This document shows, one piece after another, positions 11,093 through 24,428 of a stretch of 64,000 bases of DNA (position 1 is the first letter of the stretch; the number at the start of each line of letters is the position of its first letter). The stretch is from assembly GCA_964017235.1 (NCBI GenBank), contig OZ024930.1, forward strand, positions 148,924,221 through 148,988,220, in the 5' to 3' direction. The notes below the pieces were generated by a model, which did no database searches, was not told the DNA's origin, and worked only from the letters and a program-made list of their open reading frames with translations. A program made the translations under genes and the position numbers. The DNA is from Sabellastarte sp. h YS-2021 (taxonomy: Eukaryota > Annelida > Polychaeta > Sabellida > Sabellidae).

Positions 11093-13375
11093 TAGTTTGG
11101 AAACTCTTGCCACGACCTGTCAAGGCTACACCGCCTAAGTACCGGGATGGCCTTTTTTCCTCCGTAACCAAGTCAAATATTGAGCTGTAACCCTGGAATT
11201 TGGGCAGGACATTAGTTTTGTGGCACAATTGATTATGGCAATGATTTGAGAGTTACATCTAGGTATGAAACTTTTGTAACGACTTTTCCAAGTACCCGGA
11301 GCGCCATTTTTCCTCTGTAAGTAGGTCAAGTATTGAGATGTAATGCTGCAATTTGGGCGAGTCATTTGTTTAGTGGCACTAGTGATATTAACAATGATTT
11401 CAGACTTACATCTAGCTGGCAAACTCATGCCGTGACCTGTCCAGGCTAAATCGACAATGTACCGAGATGGCCGTTTTTTCTCCATAACCAAGTCAAATAT
11501 TGAGATGTAACGTTGAAATTTGTGCAGGATATTAGTTACATGGCACTAGTGATAACAGAAGAGATTTCAGACTTACATCTAGTTTGGAAACTCTTGCCAC
11601 GACCTGTCAAGGCTACACCGCCTAAGTACCGGGATGGCCTTTTTTCCTCCGTAACCAAGTCAAATATTGAGCTGTAACGCTGGAATTTGGGCAGGACATT
11701 AGTTTTGTGGCACAATTGATTATGGCAATGATTTGAGAGTTACATCTAGGTATGAAACTTTTGTAACGACTTTTCCAAGTACCCGGAGCGCCATTTTTCC
11801 TCTGTAAGTAGGTCAAGTATTGAGATGTAATGCTGCAATTTGGGCGAGTCATTTGTTTAGTGGCACTAGTGATATTAACAATGATTTCAGACTTACATCT
11901 AGCTGGCAAACTCGTGCCGCGACCTGTCCAGGCTAAATCGACAATGTACCGAGATGGCCGTTTTTTCTCCATAACCAAGTCAAATATTGAGATGTAACGT
12001 TGAAATTTGTGCAGGATATTAGTTACATGGCACTAGTGATAACAGAAGAGATTTCAGACTTACATCTAGTTTGGAAACTCTTGCCACGACCTGTCAAGGC
12101 TACACCGCCTAAGTACCGGGATGGCCTTTTTTGGTCTGTAACCAAGTCAAATATTGAGATGTAATGCTGGAATTTGGGTGAGACATTAGTTTCGTTGCAC
12201 TAGTGATAACAAAAATGATTTGAGACTTACATCTAGGTGGGAAACCCATGTTGCAAGTTGTCCATGTTCCATCACCCGACTACACGAAGGGCCTTTTCTA
12301 CTCTGTAAATAAGTCAAATATTGAGATGTAACGCTGCAATTTGGGTGAGTCATTTGTTTAGTGGCACTAGTGATAACAACAATGATTTCAGACTTACATC
12401 TAGCGGGCAAACTCATGCTGCGACCTGTCCAGGCTAAATCGCCAAAGTACCGAGATGGCCGTTTTTTCTCTGTAACCAAGTCAAATATTGAGATGTAACG
12501 TTGAAATTTGTGCATAATATTAGTTACATGGCACTAGTGATAACAGAAGTTGATTTCAGACTTACATCTAGTTTGGAAACTCTTGCCACGACCTGTCAAG
12601 GCTACATCGCCTAAGTACCGGGATGGCCTTTTTTCCTCTGTAACCAAGTCAAATATTGAGCTGTAACGCTGGAATTTGGGCAGGACATTAGTTTTGTGGC
12701 ACAATTGATTATGGCAATGATTTGAGAGTTACATCTAGGTATGAAACTTTTGTAACGACTTTTCCAAGTACCCGGAGCGCCATTTTTCCTCTGTAAGTAG
12801 GTCAAGTATTGAGATGTAATGCTGCAATTTGGGCGAGTCATTTGTTTAGTGGCACTAGTGATATTAACAATGATTTCAGACTTACATCTAGCTGGCAAAC
12901 TCATGCCGCGACCTGTCCAGGCTAAATGGACAATGTACCTAGATGGCCGTTTTTTCTCCATAACCAAGTCAAATATTGAGATGTAACGTTGAAATTTGTG
13001 CAGGATATTAGTTACATGGCACTAGTGATAACAGAAGAGATTTCAGACTTACATCTAGTTTGGAAACTCTTGCCACGACCTGTCAAGGCTACACTGCCTA
13101 AGTACCGGGATGGCCTTTTTTCCTCCGTAACCAAGTCAAATATTGAGCTGTAACGCTGGAATTTGGGCAGGACATTAGTTTTGTGGCACAATTGATTATG
13201 GCAATGATTTGAGAGTTACATCTAGGTATGAAACTTTTGTAACGACTTTTCCAAGTACCCGGAGCGCCATTTTTCCTCTGTAAGTAGGTCAAGTATTGAG
13301 ATGTAATGCTGCAATTTGGGCGAGTCATTTGTTTAGTGTCACTAGTGATATTAACAATGATTTCAGACTTACATC
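11093..13375 (+). repeat. HOR unit r-T-(n/v)-s (2283 bp)
   Basis: Blocks start at 11093 (r), 11580 (T), 12569 (n/v fusion) and 13056 (s). A of the r block has the private change GCCGTGACC. E of T reads GCATAATATT. The block at 12569 begins like n (ACATCGCC, CTCTGT) but its A carries the v markers AAATGGACAATG and ACCTAGATGG, so one 487-bp trimer has been lost against the canonical order. Confidence 0.87.
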
Positions 13376-16142
13376 TAGTTTGGAAACTCTTGCCACGACC
13401 TGTCAAGGCTACACCGACTAAGTACCGGGATGGCCTTTTTTCCTCCGTAACCAAGTCAAATATTGAGCTGTAACCCTGGAATTTGGGCAGGACATTAGTT
13501 TTGTGGCACAATTGATTATGGCAATGATTTGAGAGTTACATCTAGGTATGAAACTTTTGTAACGACTTTTCCAAGTACCCGGAGCGCCATTTTTCTGTAA
13601 GTAGGTCAAGTATTGAGATGTAATGCTGCAATTTGGGCGAGTCATTTGTTTAGTGGCACTAGTGATATTAACAATGATTTCAGACTTACATCTAGCTGGC
13701 AAACTCATGCCGCGACCTGTCCAGGCTAAATCGACAATGTACCGAGATGGCCGTTTTTTCTCCATAACCAAGTCAAATATTGAGATGTAACGTTGAAATT
13801 TGTGCAGGATATTAGTTACATGGCACTAGTGATAACAGAAGAGATTTCAGACTTACATCTAGTTTGGAAACTCTTGCCACGACCTGTCAAGGCTACACCG
13901 CCTAAGTACCGGGATGGCCTTTTTTCCTCCGTAACCAAGTCAAATATTGAGCTGTAACACTGGAATTTGGGCAGGACATTAGTTTTGTGGCACAATTGAT
14001 TATGGCAATGATTTGAGAGTTACATCTAGGTATGAAACTTTTGTAACGACTTTTCCAAGTACCCGGAGCGCCATTTTTCCTCTGTAAGTAGGTCAAGTAT
14101 TGAGATGTAATGCTGCAATTTGGGCGAGTCATTTGTTTAGTGGCACTAGTGATATTAACAATGATTTCAGACTTACATCTAGCTGGCAAACTCGTGCCGC
14201 GACCTGTCCAGGCTAAATCGACAATGTACCGAGATGGCCGTTTTTTCTCCATAACCAAGTCAAATATTGAGATGTAACGTTGAAATTTGTGCAGGATATT
14301 AGTTACATGGCACTAGTGATAACAGAAGAGATTTCAGACTTACATCTAGTTTGGAAACTCTTGCCACGACCTGTCAAGGCTACACCGCCTAAGTACCGGG
14401 ATGGCCTTTTTTGGTCTGTAACCAAGTCAAATATTGAGATGTAATGCTGGAATTTGGGTGAGACATTAGTTTCGTTGCACTAGTGATAACAAAAATGATT
14501 TGAGACTTACATCTAGGTGGGAAACCCATGTTGCAAGTTGTCCATGTTCCATCACCCGACTACACGAAGGGCCTTTTCTACTCTGTAAATAAGTCAAATA
14601 TTGAGATGTAACGCTGCAATTTGGGTGAGTCATTTGTTTAGTGGCACTAGTGATAACAACAATGATTTCAGACTTACATCTAGCGGGCAAACTCATGCTG
14701 CGACCTGTCCAGGCTAAATCGCCAAAGTACCGAGATGGCCGTTTTTTCTCTGTAACCAAGTCAAATATTGAGATGTAACGTTGAAATTTGTGCATGATAT
14801 TAGTTACATGGCACTAGTGATAACAGAAGTTGATTTCAGACTTACATCTAGTTTGGAAACTCTTGCCACGACCTGTCAAGGCTACATCGCCTAAGTACCG
14901 GGATGGCCTTTTTTCCTCTGTAACCAAGTCAAATATTGAGCTGTAACGCTGGAATTTGGGCAGGACATTAGTTTTGTGGCACAATTGATTATGGCAATGA
15001 TTTGAGAGTTACATCTAGGTATGAAACTTTTGTAACGACTTTTCCAAGTACCCGGAGCGCCATTTTTCCTCTGTAAGTAGGTCAAGTATTGAGATGTAAT
15101 GCTGCAATTTGGGCGAGTCATTTGTTTAGTGGCACTAGTGATATTAACAATGATTTCAGACTTACATCTAGCTGGCAAACTCATGCCGCGACCTGTCCAG
15201 GCTAAATCGACAATGTACCGAGATGGCCGTTTTTTCTCCATAACCAAGTCAAATATTGAGATGTAACGTTGAAATTTGTGCAGGATATTAGTTACATGGC
15301 ACTAGTGATAACAGAAGAGATTTCAGACTTACATCTAGTTTGGAAACTCTTGCCACGACCTGTCAAGGCTACACCGCCTAAGTACCGGGATGGCCTTTTT
15401 TCCTCCGTAACCAAGTCAAATATTGAGCTGTAACGCTGGAATTTGGGCAGGACATTAGTTTTGTGGCACAATTGATTATGGCAATGATTTGAGAGTTACA
15501 TCTAGGTATGAAACTTTTGTAACGACTTTTCCAAGTACCCGGAGCGCCATTTTTCCTCTGTAAGTAGGTCAAGTATTGAGATGTAATGCTGCAATTTGGG
15601 CGAGTCATTTGTTTAGTGGCACTAGTGATATTAACAATGATTTCAGACTTACATCTAGCTGGCAAACTCATGCCGCGACCTGTCCAGGCTAAATGGACAA
15701 TGTACCTAGATGGCCGTTTTTTCTCCATAACCAAGTCAAATATTGAGATGTAACGTTGAAATTTGTGCAGGATATTAGTTACATGGCACTAGTGATAACA
15801 GAAGAGATTTCAGACTTACATCTAGTTTGGAAACTCTTGCCACGACCTGTCAAGGCTACACCGCCTAAGTACCGGGATGGCCTTTTTTCCTCCGTAACCA
15901 AGTCAAATATTGAGCTGTAACGCTGGAATTTGGGCAGGACATTAGTTTTGTGGCACAATTGATTATGGCAATGATTTGAGAGTTACATCTAGGTATGAAA
16001 CTTTTGTAACGACTTTTCCAAGTACCCGGAGCGCCATTTTTCCTCTGTAAGTAGGTCAAGTATTGAGATGTAATGCTGCAATTTGGGCGAGTCATTTGTT
16101 TAGTGTCACTAGTGATATTAACAATGATTTCAGACTTACATC
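13376..16142 (+). repeat. Canonical 17-mer HOR rD-T-n-v-s, copy 1 (2767 bp)
   Basis: Blocks start at 13376 (rD), 13860 (T), 14849 (n), 15336 (v) and 15823 (s). Lengths 484+989+487+487+320 give 2767 bp and 17 monomers. This order is followed exactly by the next unit and again at 21662, so I take it as the reference HOR. Confidence 0.92.
13543..13692 (+). repeat. C monomer with 3-bp deletion (150 bp; rD marker, reference copy)
   Basis: C in the rD block reads CATTTTTCTGTAAG where other C copies read CATTTTTCCTCTGTAAG, three bases shorter. Nine rD blocks carry it (starts 13376, 16143, 18910, 21662, 24429, 28672, 30952, 44144, 52952). The r blocks at 5388, 8157, 11093, 36656, 39411, 50015 and 58169 do not. 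It is a clean lineage marker for HOR copies. Confidence 0.92.
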
Positions 16143-18909
16143 TAGTTTGGAAACTCTTGCCACGACCTGTCAAGGCTACACCGACTAAGTACCGGGATGG
16201 CCTTTTTTCCTCCGTAACCAAGTCAAATATTGAGCTGTAACCCTGGAATTTGGGCAGGACATTAGTTTTGTGGCACAATTGATTATGGCAATGATTTGAG
16301 AGTTACATCTAGGTATGAAACTTTTGTAACGACTTTTCCAAGTACCCGGAGCGCCATTTTTCTGTAAGTAGGTCAAGTATTGAGATGTAATGCTGCAATT
16401 TGGGCGAGTCATTTGTTTAGTGGCACTAGTGATATTAACAATGATTTCAGACTTACATCTAGCTGGCAAACTCATGCCGCGACCTGTCCAGGCTAAATCG
16501 ACAATGTACCGAGATGGCCGTTTTTTCTCCATAACCAAGTCAAATATTGAGATGTAACGTTGAAATTTGTGCAGGATATTAGTTACATGGCACTAGTGAT
16601 AACAGAAGAGATTTCAGACTTACATCTAGTTTGGAAACTCTTGCCACGACCTGTCAAGGCTACACCGCCTAAGTACCGGGATGGCCTTTTTTCCTCCGTA
16701 ACCAAGTCAAATATTGAGCTGTAACACTGGAATTTGGGCAGGACATTAGTTTTGTGGCACAATTGATTATGGCAATGATTTGAGAGTTACATCTAGGTAT
16801 GAAACTTTTGTAACGACTTTTCCAAGTACCCGGAGCGCCATTTTTCCTCTGTAAGTAGGTCAAGTATTGAGATGTAATGCTGCAATTTGGGCGAGTCATT
16901 TGTTTAGTGGCACTAGTGATATTAACAATGATTTCAGACTTACATCTAGCTGGCAAACTCGTGCCGCGACCTGTCCAGGCTAAATCGACAATGTACCGAG
17001 ATGGCCGTTTTTTCTCCATAACCAAGTCAAATATTGAGATGTAACGTTGAAATTTGTGCAGGATATTAGTTACATGGCACTAGTGATAACAGAAGAGATT
17101 TCAGACTTACATCTAGTTTGGAAACTCTTGCCACGACCTGTCAAGGCTACACCGCCTAAGTACCGGGATGGCCTTTTTTGGTCTGTAACCAAGTCAAATA
17201 TTGAGATGTAATGCTGGAATTTGGGTGAGACATTAGTTTCGTTGCACTAGTGATAACAAAAATGATTTGAGACTTACATCTAGGTGGGAAACCCATGTTG
17301 CAAGTTGTCCATGTTCCATCACCCGACTACACGAAGGGCCTTTTCTACTCTGTAAATAAGTCAAATATTGAGATGTAACGCTGCAATTTGGGTGAGTCAT
17401 TTGTTTAGTGGCACTAGTGATAACAACAATGATTTCAGACTTACATCTAGCGGGCAAACTCATGCTGCGACCTGTCCAGGCTAAATCGCCAAAGTACCGA
17501 GATGGCCGTTTTTTCTCTGTAACCAAGTCAAATATTGAGATGTAACGTTGAAATTTGTGCATGATATTAGTTACATGGCACTAGTGATAACAGAAGTTGA
17601 TTTCAGACTTACATCTAGTTTGGAAACTCTTGCCACGACCTGTCAAGGCTACATCGCCTAAGTACCGGGATGGCCTTTTTTCCTCTGTAACCAAGTCAAA
17701 TATTGAGCTGTAACGCTGGAATTTGGGCAGGACATTAGTTTTGTGGCACAATTGATTATGGCAATGATTTGAGAGTTACATCTAGGTATGAAACTTTTGT
17801 AACGACTTTTCCAAGTACCCGGAGCGCCATTTTTCCTCTGTAAGTAGGTCAAGTATTGAGATGTAATGCTGCAATTTGGGCGAGTCATTTGTTTAGTGGC
17901 ACTAGTGATATTAACAATGATTTCAGACTTACATCTAGCTGGCAAACTCATGCCGCGACCTGTCCAGGCTAAATCGACAATGTACCGAGATGGCCGTTTT
18001 TTCTCCATAACCAAGTCAAATATTGAGATGTAACGTTGAAATTTGTGCAGGATATTAGTTACATGGCACTAGTGATAACAGAAGAGATTTCAGACTTACA
18101 TCTAGTTTGGAAACTCTTGCCACGACCTGTCAAGGCTACACCGCCTAAGTACCGGGATGGCCTTTTTTCCTCCGTAACCAAGTCAAATATTGAGCTGTAA
18201 CGCTGGAATTTGGGCAGGACATTAGTTTTGTGGCACAATTGATTATGGCAATGATTTGAGAGTTACATCTAGGTATGAAACTTTTGTAACGACTTTTCCA
18301 AGTACCCGGAGCGCCATTTTTCCTCTGTAAGTAGGTCAAGTATTGAGATGTAATGCTGCAATTTGGGCGAGTCATTTGTTTAGTGGCACTAGTGATATTA
18401 ACAATGATTTCAGACTTACATCTAGCTGGCAAACTCATGCCGCGACCTGTCCAGGCTAAATGGACAATGTACCTAGATGGCCGTTTTTTCTCCATAACCA
18501 AGTCAAATATTGAGATGTAACGTTGAAATTTGTGCAGGATATTAGTTACATGGCACTAGTGATAACAGAAGAGATTTCAGACTTACATCTAGTTTGGAAA
18601 CTCTTGCCACGACCTGTCAAGGCTACACCGCCTAAGTACCGGGATGGCCTTTTTTCCTCCGTAACCAAGTCAAATATTGAGCTGTAACGCTGGAATTTGG
18701 GCAGGACATTAGTTTTGTGGCACAATTGATTATGGCAATGATTTGAGAGTTACATCTAGGTATGAAACTTTTGTAACGACTTTTCCAAGTACCCGGAGCG
18801 CCATTTTTCCTCTGTAAGTAGGTCAAGTATTGAGATGTAATGCTGCAATTTGGGCGAGTCATTTGTTTAGTGTCACTAGTGATATTAACAATGATTTCAG
18901 ACTTACATC
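16143..18909 (+). repeat. Canonical 17-mer HOR rD-T-n-v-s, copy 2 (2767 bp)
   Basis: Blocks start at 16143 (rD), 16627 (T), 17616 (n), 18103 (v) and 18590 (s), each exactly +2767 from copy 1. Translated frames across both copies are identical, so the two differ by few or no bases. Confidence 0.92.
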
Positions 18910-21661
18910 TAGTTTGGAAACTCTTGCCACGACCTGTCAAGGCTACACCGACTAAGTACCGGGATGGCCTTTTTTCCTCCGTAACCAAGTCAAATATTGA
19001 GCTGTAACCCTGGAATTTGGGCAGGACATTAGTTTTGTGGCACAATTGATTATGGCAATGATTTGAGAGTTACATCTAGGTATGAAACTTTTGTAACGAC
19101 TTTTCCAAGTACCCGGAGCGCCATTTTTCTGTAAGTAGGTCAAGTATTGAGATGTAATGCTGCAATTTGGGCGAGTCATTTGTTTAGTGGCACTAGTGAT
19201 ATTAACAATGATTTCAGACTTACATCTAGCTGGCAAACTCATGCCGCGACCTGTCCAGGCTAAATCGACAATGTACCGAGATGGCCGTTTTTTCTCCATA
19301 ACCAAGTCAAATATTGAGATGTAACGTTGAAATTTGTGCAGGATATTAGTTACATGGCACTAGTGATAACAGAAGAGATTTCAGACTTACATCTAGTTTG
19401 GAAACTCTTGCCACGACCTGTCAAGGCTACACCGCCTAAGTACCGGGATGGCCTTTTTTCCTCCGTAACCAAGTCAAATATTGAGCTGTAACACTGGAAT
19501 TTGGGCAGGACATTAGTTTTGTGGCACAATTGATTATGGCAATGATTTGAGAGTTACATCTAGGTATGAAACTTTTGTAACGACTTTTCCAAGTACCCGG
19601 AGCGCCATTTTTCCTCTGTAAGTAGGTCAAGTATTGAGATGTAATGCTGCAATTTGGGCGAGTCATTTGTTTAGTGGCACTAGTGATATTAACAATGATT
19701 TCAGACTTACATCTAGCTGGCAAACTCGTGCCGCGACCTGTCCAGGCTAAATCGACAATGTACCGAGATGGCCGTTTTTTCTCCATAACCAAGTCAAATA
19801 TTGAGATGTAACGTTGAAATTTGTGCAGGATATTAGTTACATGGCACTAGTGATAACAGAAGAGATTTCAGACTTACATCTAGTTTGGAAACTCTTGCCA
19901 CGACCTGTCAAGGCTACACCGCCTAAGTACCGGGATGGCCTTTTTTCCTCCGTAACCAAGTCAAATATTGAGCTGTAACGCTGGAATTTGGGCAGGACAT
20001 TAGTTTTGTGGCACAATTGATTATGGCAATGATTTGAGAGTTACATCTAGGTATGAAACTTTTGTAACGACTTTTCCAAGTACCCGGAGCGCCATTTTTC
20101 CTCTGTAAGTAGGTCAAGTATTGAGATGTAATGCTGCAATTTGGGCGAGTCATTTGTTTAGTGGCACTAGTGATATTAACAATGATTTCAGACTTACATC
20201 TAGCTGGCAAACTCGTGCCGCGACCTGTCCAGGCTAAATCGACAATGTACCGAGATGGCCGTTTTTTCTCCATAACCAAGTCAAATATTGAGATGTAACG
20301 TTGAAATTTGTGCAGGATATTAGTTACATGGCACTAGTGATAACAGAAGAGATTTCAGACTTACATCTAGTTTGGAAACTCTTGCCACGACCTGTCAAGG
20401 CTACACCGCCTAAGTACCGGGATGGCCTTTTTTCCTCCGTAACCAAGTCAAATATTGAGCTGTAACGCTGGAATTTGGGCAGGACATTAGTTTTGTGGCA
20501 CAATTGATTATGGCAATGATTTGAGAGTTACATCTAGGTATGAAACTTTTGTAACGACTTTTCCAAGTACCCGGAGCGCCATTTTTCCTCTGTAAGTAGG
20601 TCAAGTATTGAGATGTAATGCTGCAATTTGGGCGAGTCATTTGTTTAGTGGCACTAGTGATATTAACAATGATTTCAGACTTACATCTAGCTGGCAAACT
20701 CATGCCGCGACCTGTCCAGGCTAAATGGACAATGTACCTAGATGGCCGTTTTTTCTCCATAACCAAGTCAAATATTGAGATGTAACGTTGAAATTTGTGC
20801 AGGATATTAGTTACATGGCACTAGTGATAACAGAAGAGATTTCAGACTTACATCTAGTTTGGAAACTCTTGCCACGACCTGTCAAGGCTACACCGCCTAA
20901 GTACCGGGATGGCCTTTTTTCCTCCGTAACCAAGTCAAATATTGAGCTGTAACGCTGGAATTTGGGCAGGACATTAGTTTTGTGGCACAATTGATTATGG
21001 CAATGATTTGAGAGTTACATCTAGGTATGAAACTTTTGTAACGACTTTTCCAAGTACCCGGAGCGCCATTTTTCCTCTGTAAGTAGGTCAAGTATTGAGA
21101 TGTAATGCTGCAATTTGGGCGAGTCATTTGTTTAGTGGCACTAGTGATATTAACAATGATTTCAGACTTACATCTAGCTGGCAAACTCATGCCGCGACCT
21201 GTCCAGGCTAAATGGACAATGTACCTAGATGGCCGTTTTTTCTCCATAACCAAGTCAAATATTGAGATGTAACGTTGAAATTTGTGCAGGATATTAGTTA
21301 CATGGCACTAGTGATAACAGAAGAGATTTCAGACTTACATCTAGTTTGGAAACTCTTGCCACGACCTGTCAAGGCTACACCGCCTAAGTACCGGGATGGC
21401 CTTTTTTCCTCCGTAACCAAGTCAAATATTGAGCTGTAACGCTGGAATTTGGGCAGGACATTAGTTTTGTGGCACAATTGATTATGGCAATGATTTGAGA
21501 GTTACATCTAGGTATGAAACTTTTGTAACGACTTTTCCAAGTACCCGGAGCGCCATTTTTCCTCTGTAAGTAGGTCAAGTATTGAGATGTAATGCTGCAA
21601 TTTGGGCGAGTCATTTGTTTAGTGTCACTAGTGATATTAACAATGATTTCAGACTTACATC
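18910..21661 (+). repeat. HOR unit without A-F-D trimer: rD-t-t-v-v-s (2752 bp)
   Basis: Blocks start at 18910 (rD), 19394 and 19881 (two T-like B-C-A trimers with CTCGTGCC in A but no F-D-E), 20368 and 20855 (two v trimers) and 21342 (s). The canonical T and n are replaced by doubled flanking trimers, a net change of only -15 bp. It is the only full unit in the window with no F, D or E. Confidence 0.9.
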
Positions 21662-24428
21662 TAGTTTGGAAACTCTTGCCACGACCTGTCAAGGCTACAC
21701 CGACTAAGTACCGGGATGGCCTTTTTTCCTCCGTAACCAAGTCAAATATTGAGCTGTAACCCTGGAATTTGGGCAGGACATTAGTTTTGTGGCACAATTG
21801 ATTATGGCAATGATTTGAGAGTTACATCTAGGTATGAAACTTTTGTAACGACTTTTCCAAGTACCCGGAGCGCCATTTTTCTGTAAGTAGGTCAAGTATT
21901 GAGATGTAATGCTGCAATTTGGGCGAGTCATTTGTTTAGTGGCACTAGTGATATTAACAATGATTTCAGACTTACATCTAGCTGGCAAACTCATGCCGCG
22001 ACCTGTCCAGGCTAAATCGACAATGTACCGAGATGGCCGTTTTTTCTCCATAACCAAGTCAAATATTGAGATGTAACGTTGAAATTTGTGCAGGATATTA
22101 GTTACATGGCACTAGTGATAACAGAAGAGATTTCAGACTTACATCTAGTTTGGAAACTCTTGCCACGACCTGTCAAGGCTACACCGCCTAAGTACCGGGA
22201 TGGCCTTTTTTCCTCCGTAACCAAGTCAAATATTGAGCTGTAACACTGGAATTTGGGCAGGACATTAGTTTTGTGGCACAATTGATTATGGCAATGATTT
22301 GAGAGTTACATCTAGGTATGAAACTTTTGTAACGACTTTTCCAAGTACCCGGAGCGCCATTTTTCCTCTGTAAGTAGGTCAAGTATTGAGATGTAATGCT
22401 GCAATTTGGGCGAGTCATTTGTTTAGTGGCACTAGTGATATTAACAATGATTTCAGACTTACATCTAGCTGGCAAACTCGTGCCGCGACCTGTCCAGGCT
22501 AAATCGACAATGTACCGAGATGGCCGTTTTTTCTCCATAACCAAGTCAAATATTGAGATGTAACGTTGAAATTTGTGCAGGATATTAGTTACATGGCACT
22601 AGTGATAACAGAAGAGATTTCAGACTTACATCTAGTTTGGAAACTCTTGCCACGACCTGTCAAGGCTACACCGCCTAAGTACCGGGATGGCCTTTTTTGG
22701 TCTGTAACCAAGTCAAATATTGAGATGTAATGCTGGAATTTGGGTGAGACATTAGTTTCGTTGCACTAGTGATAACAAAAATGATTTGAGACTTACATCT
22801 AGGTGGGAAACCCATGTTGCAAGTTGTCCATGTTCCATCACCCGACTACACGAAGGGCCTTTTCTACTCTGTAAATAAGTCAAATATTGAGATGTAACGC
22901 TGCAATTTGGGTGAGTCATTTGTTTAGTGGCACTAGTGATAACAACAATGATTTCAGACTTACATCTAGCGGGCAAACTCATGCTGCGACCTGTCCAGGC
23001 TAAATCGCCAAAGTACCGAGATGGCCGTTTTTTCTCTGTAACCAAGTCAAATATTGAGATGTAACGTTGAAATTTGTGCATGATATTAGTTACATGGCAC
23101 TAGTGATAACAGAAGTTGATTTCAGACTTACATCTAGTTTGGAAACTCTTGCCACGACCTGTCAAGGCTACATCGCCTAAGTACCGGGATGGCCTTTTTT
23201 CCTCTGTAACCAAGTCAAATATTGAGCTGTAACGCTGGAATTTGGGCAGGACATTAGTTTTGTGGCACAATTGATTATGGCAATGATTTGAGAGTTACAT
23301 CTAGGTATGAAACTTTTGTAACGACTTTTCCAAGTACCCGGAGCGCCATTTTTCCTCTGTAAGTAGGTCAAGTATTGAGATGTAATGCTGCAATTTGGGC
23401 GAGTCATTTGTTTAGTGGCACTAGTGATATTAACAATGATTTCAGACTTACATCTAGCTGGCAAACTCATGCCGCGACCTGTCCAGGCTAAATCGACAAT
23501 GTACCGAGATGGCCGTTTTTTCTCCATAACCAAGTCAAATATTGAGATGTAACGTTGAAATTTGTGCAGGATATTAGTTACATGGCACTAGTGATAACAG
23601 AAGAGATTTCAGACTTACATCTAGTTTGGAAACTCTTGCCACGACCTGTCAAGGCTACACCGCCTAAGTACCGGGATGGCCTTTTTTCCTCCGTAACCAA
23701 GTCAAATATTGAGCTGTAACGCTGGAATTTGGGCAGGACATTAGTTTTGTGGCACAATTGATTATGGCAATGATTTGAGAGTTACATCTAGGTATGAAAC
23801 TTTTGTAACGACTTTTCCAAGTACCCGGAGCGCCATTTTTCCTCTGTAAGTAGGTCAAGTATTGAGATGTAATGCTGCAATTTGGGCGAGTCATTTGTTT
23901 AGTGGCACTAGTGATATTAACAATGATTTCAGACTTACATCTAGCTGGCAAACTCATGCCGCGACCTGTCCAGGCTAAATGGACAATGTACCTAGATGGC
24001 CGTTTTTTCTCCATAACCAAGTCAAATATTGAGATGTAACGTTGAAATTTGTGCAGGATATTAGTTACATGGCACTAGTGATAACAGAAGAGATTTCAGA
24101 CTTACATCTAGTTTGGAAACTCTTGCCACGACCTGTCAAGGCTACACCGCCTAAGTACCGGGATGGCCTTTTTTCCTCCGTAACCAAGTCAAATATTGAG
24201 CTGTAACGCTGGAATTTGGGCAGGACATTAGTTTTGTGGCACAATTGATTATGGCAATGATTTGAGAGTTACATCTAGGTATGAAACTTTTGTAACGACT
24301 TTTCCAAGTACCCGGAGCGCCATTTTTCCTCTGTAAGTAGGTCAAGTATTGAGATGTAATGCTGCAATTTGGGCGAGTCATTTGTTTAGTGTCACTAGTG
24401 ATATTAACAATGATTTCAGACTTACATC
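21662..24428 (+). repeat. Canonical 17-mer HOR rD-T-n-v-s, copy 3 (2767 bp)
   Basis: Blocks start at 21662 (rD), 22146 (T), 23135 (n), 23622 (v) and 24109 (s). The order and every block length match copies 1 and 2, although the F-less unit lies in between. Confidence 0.92.
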
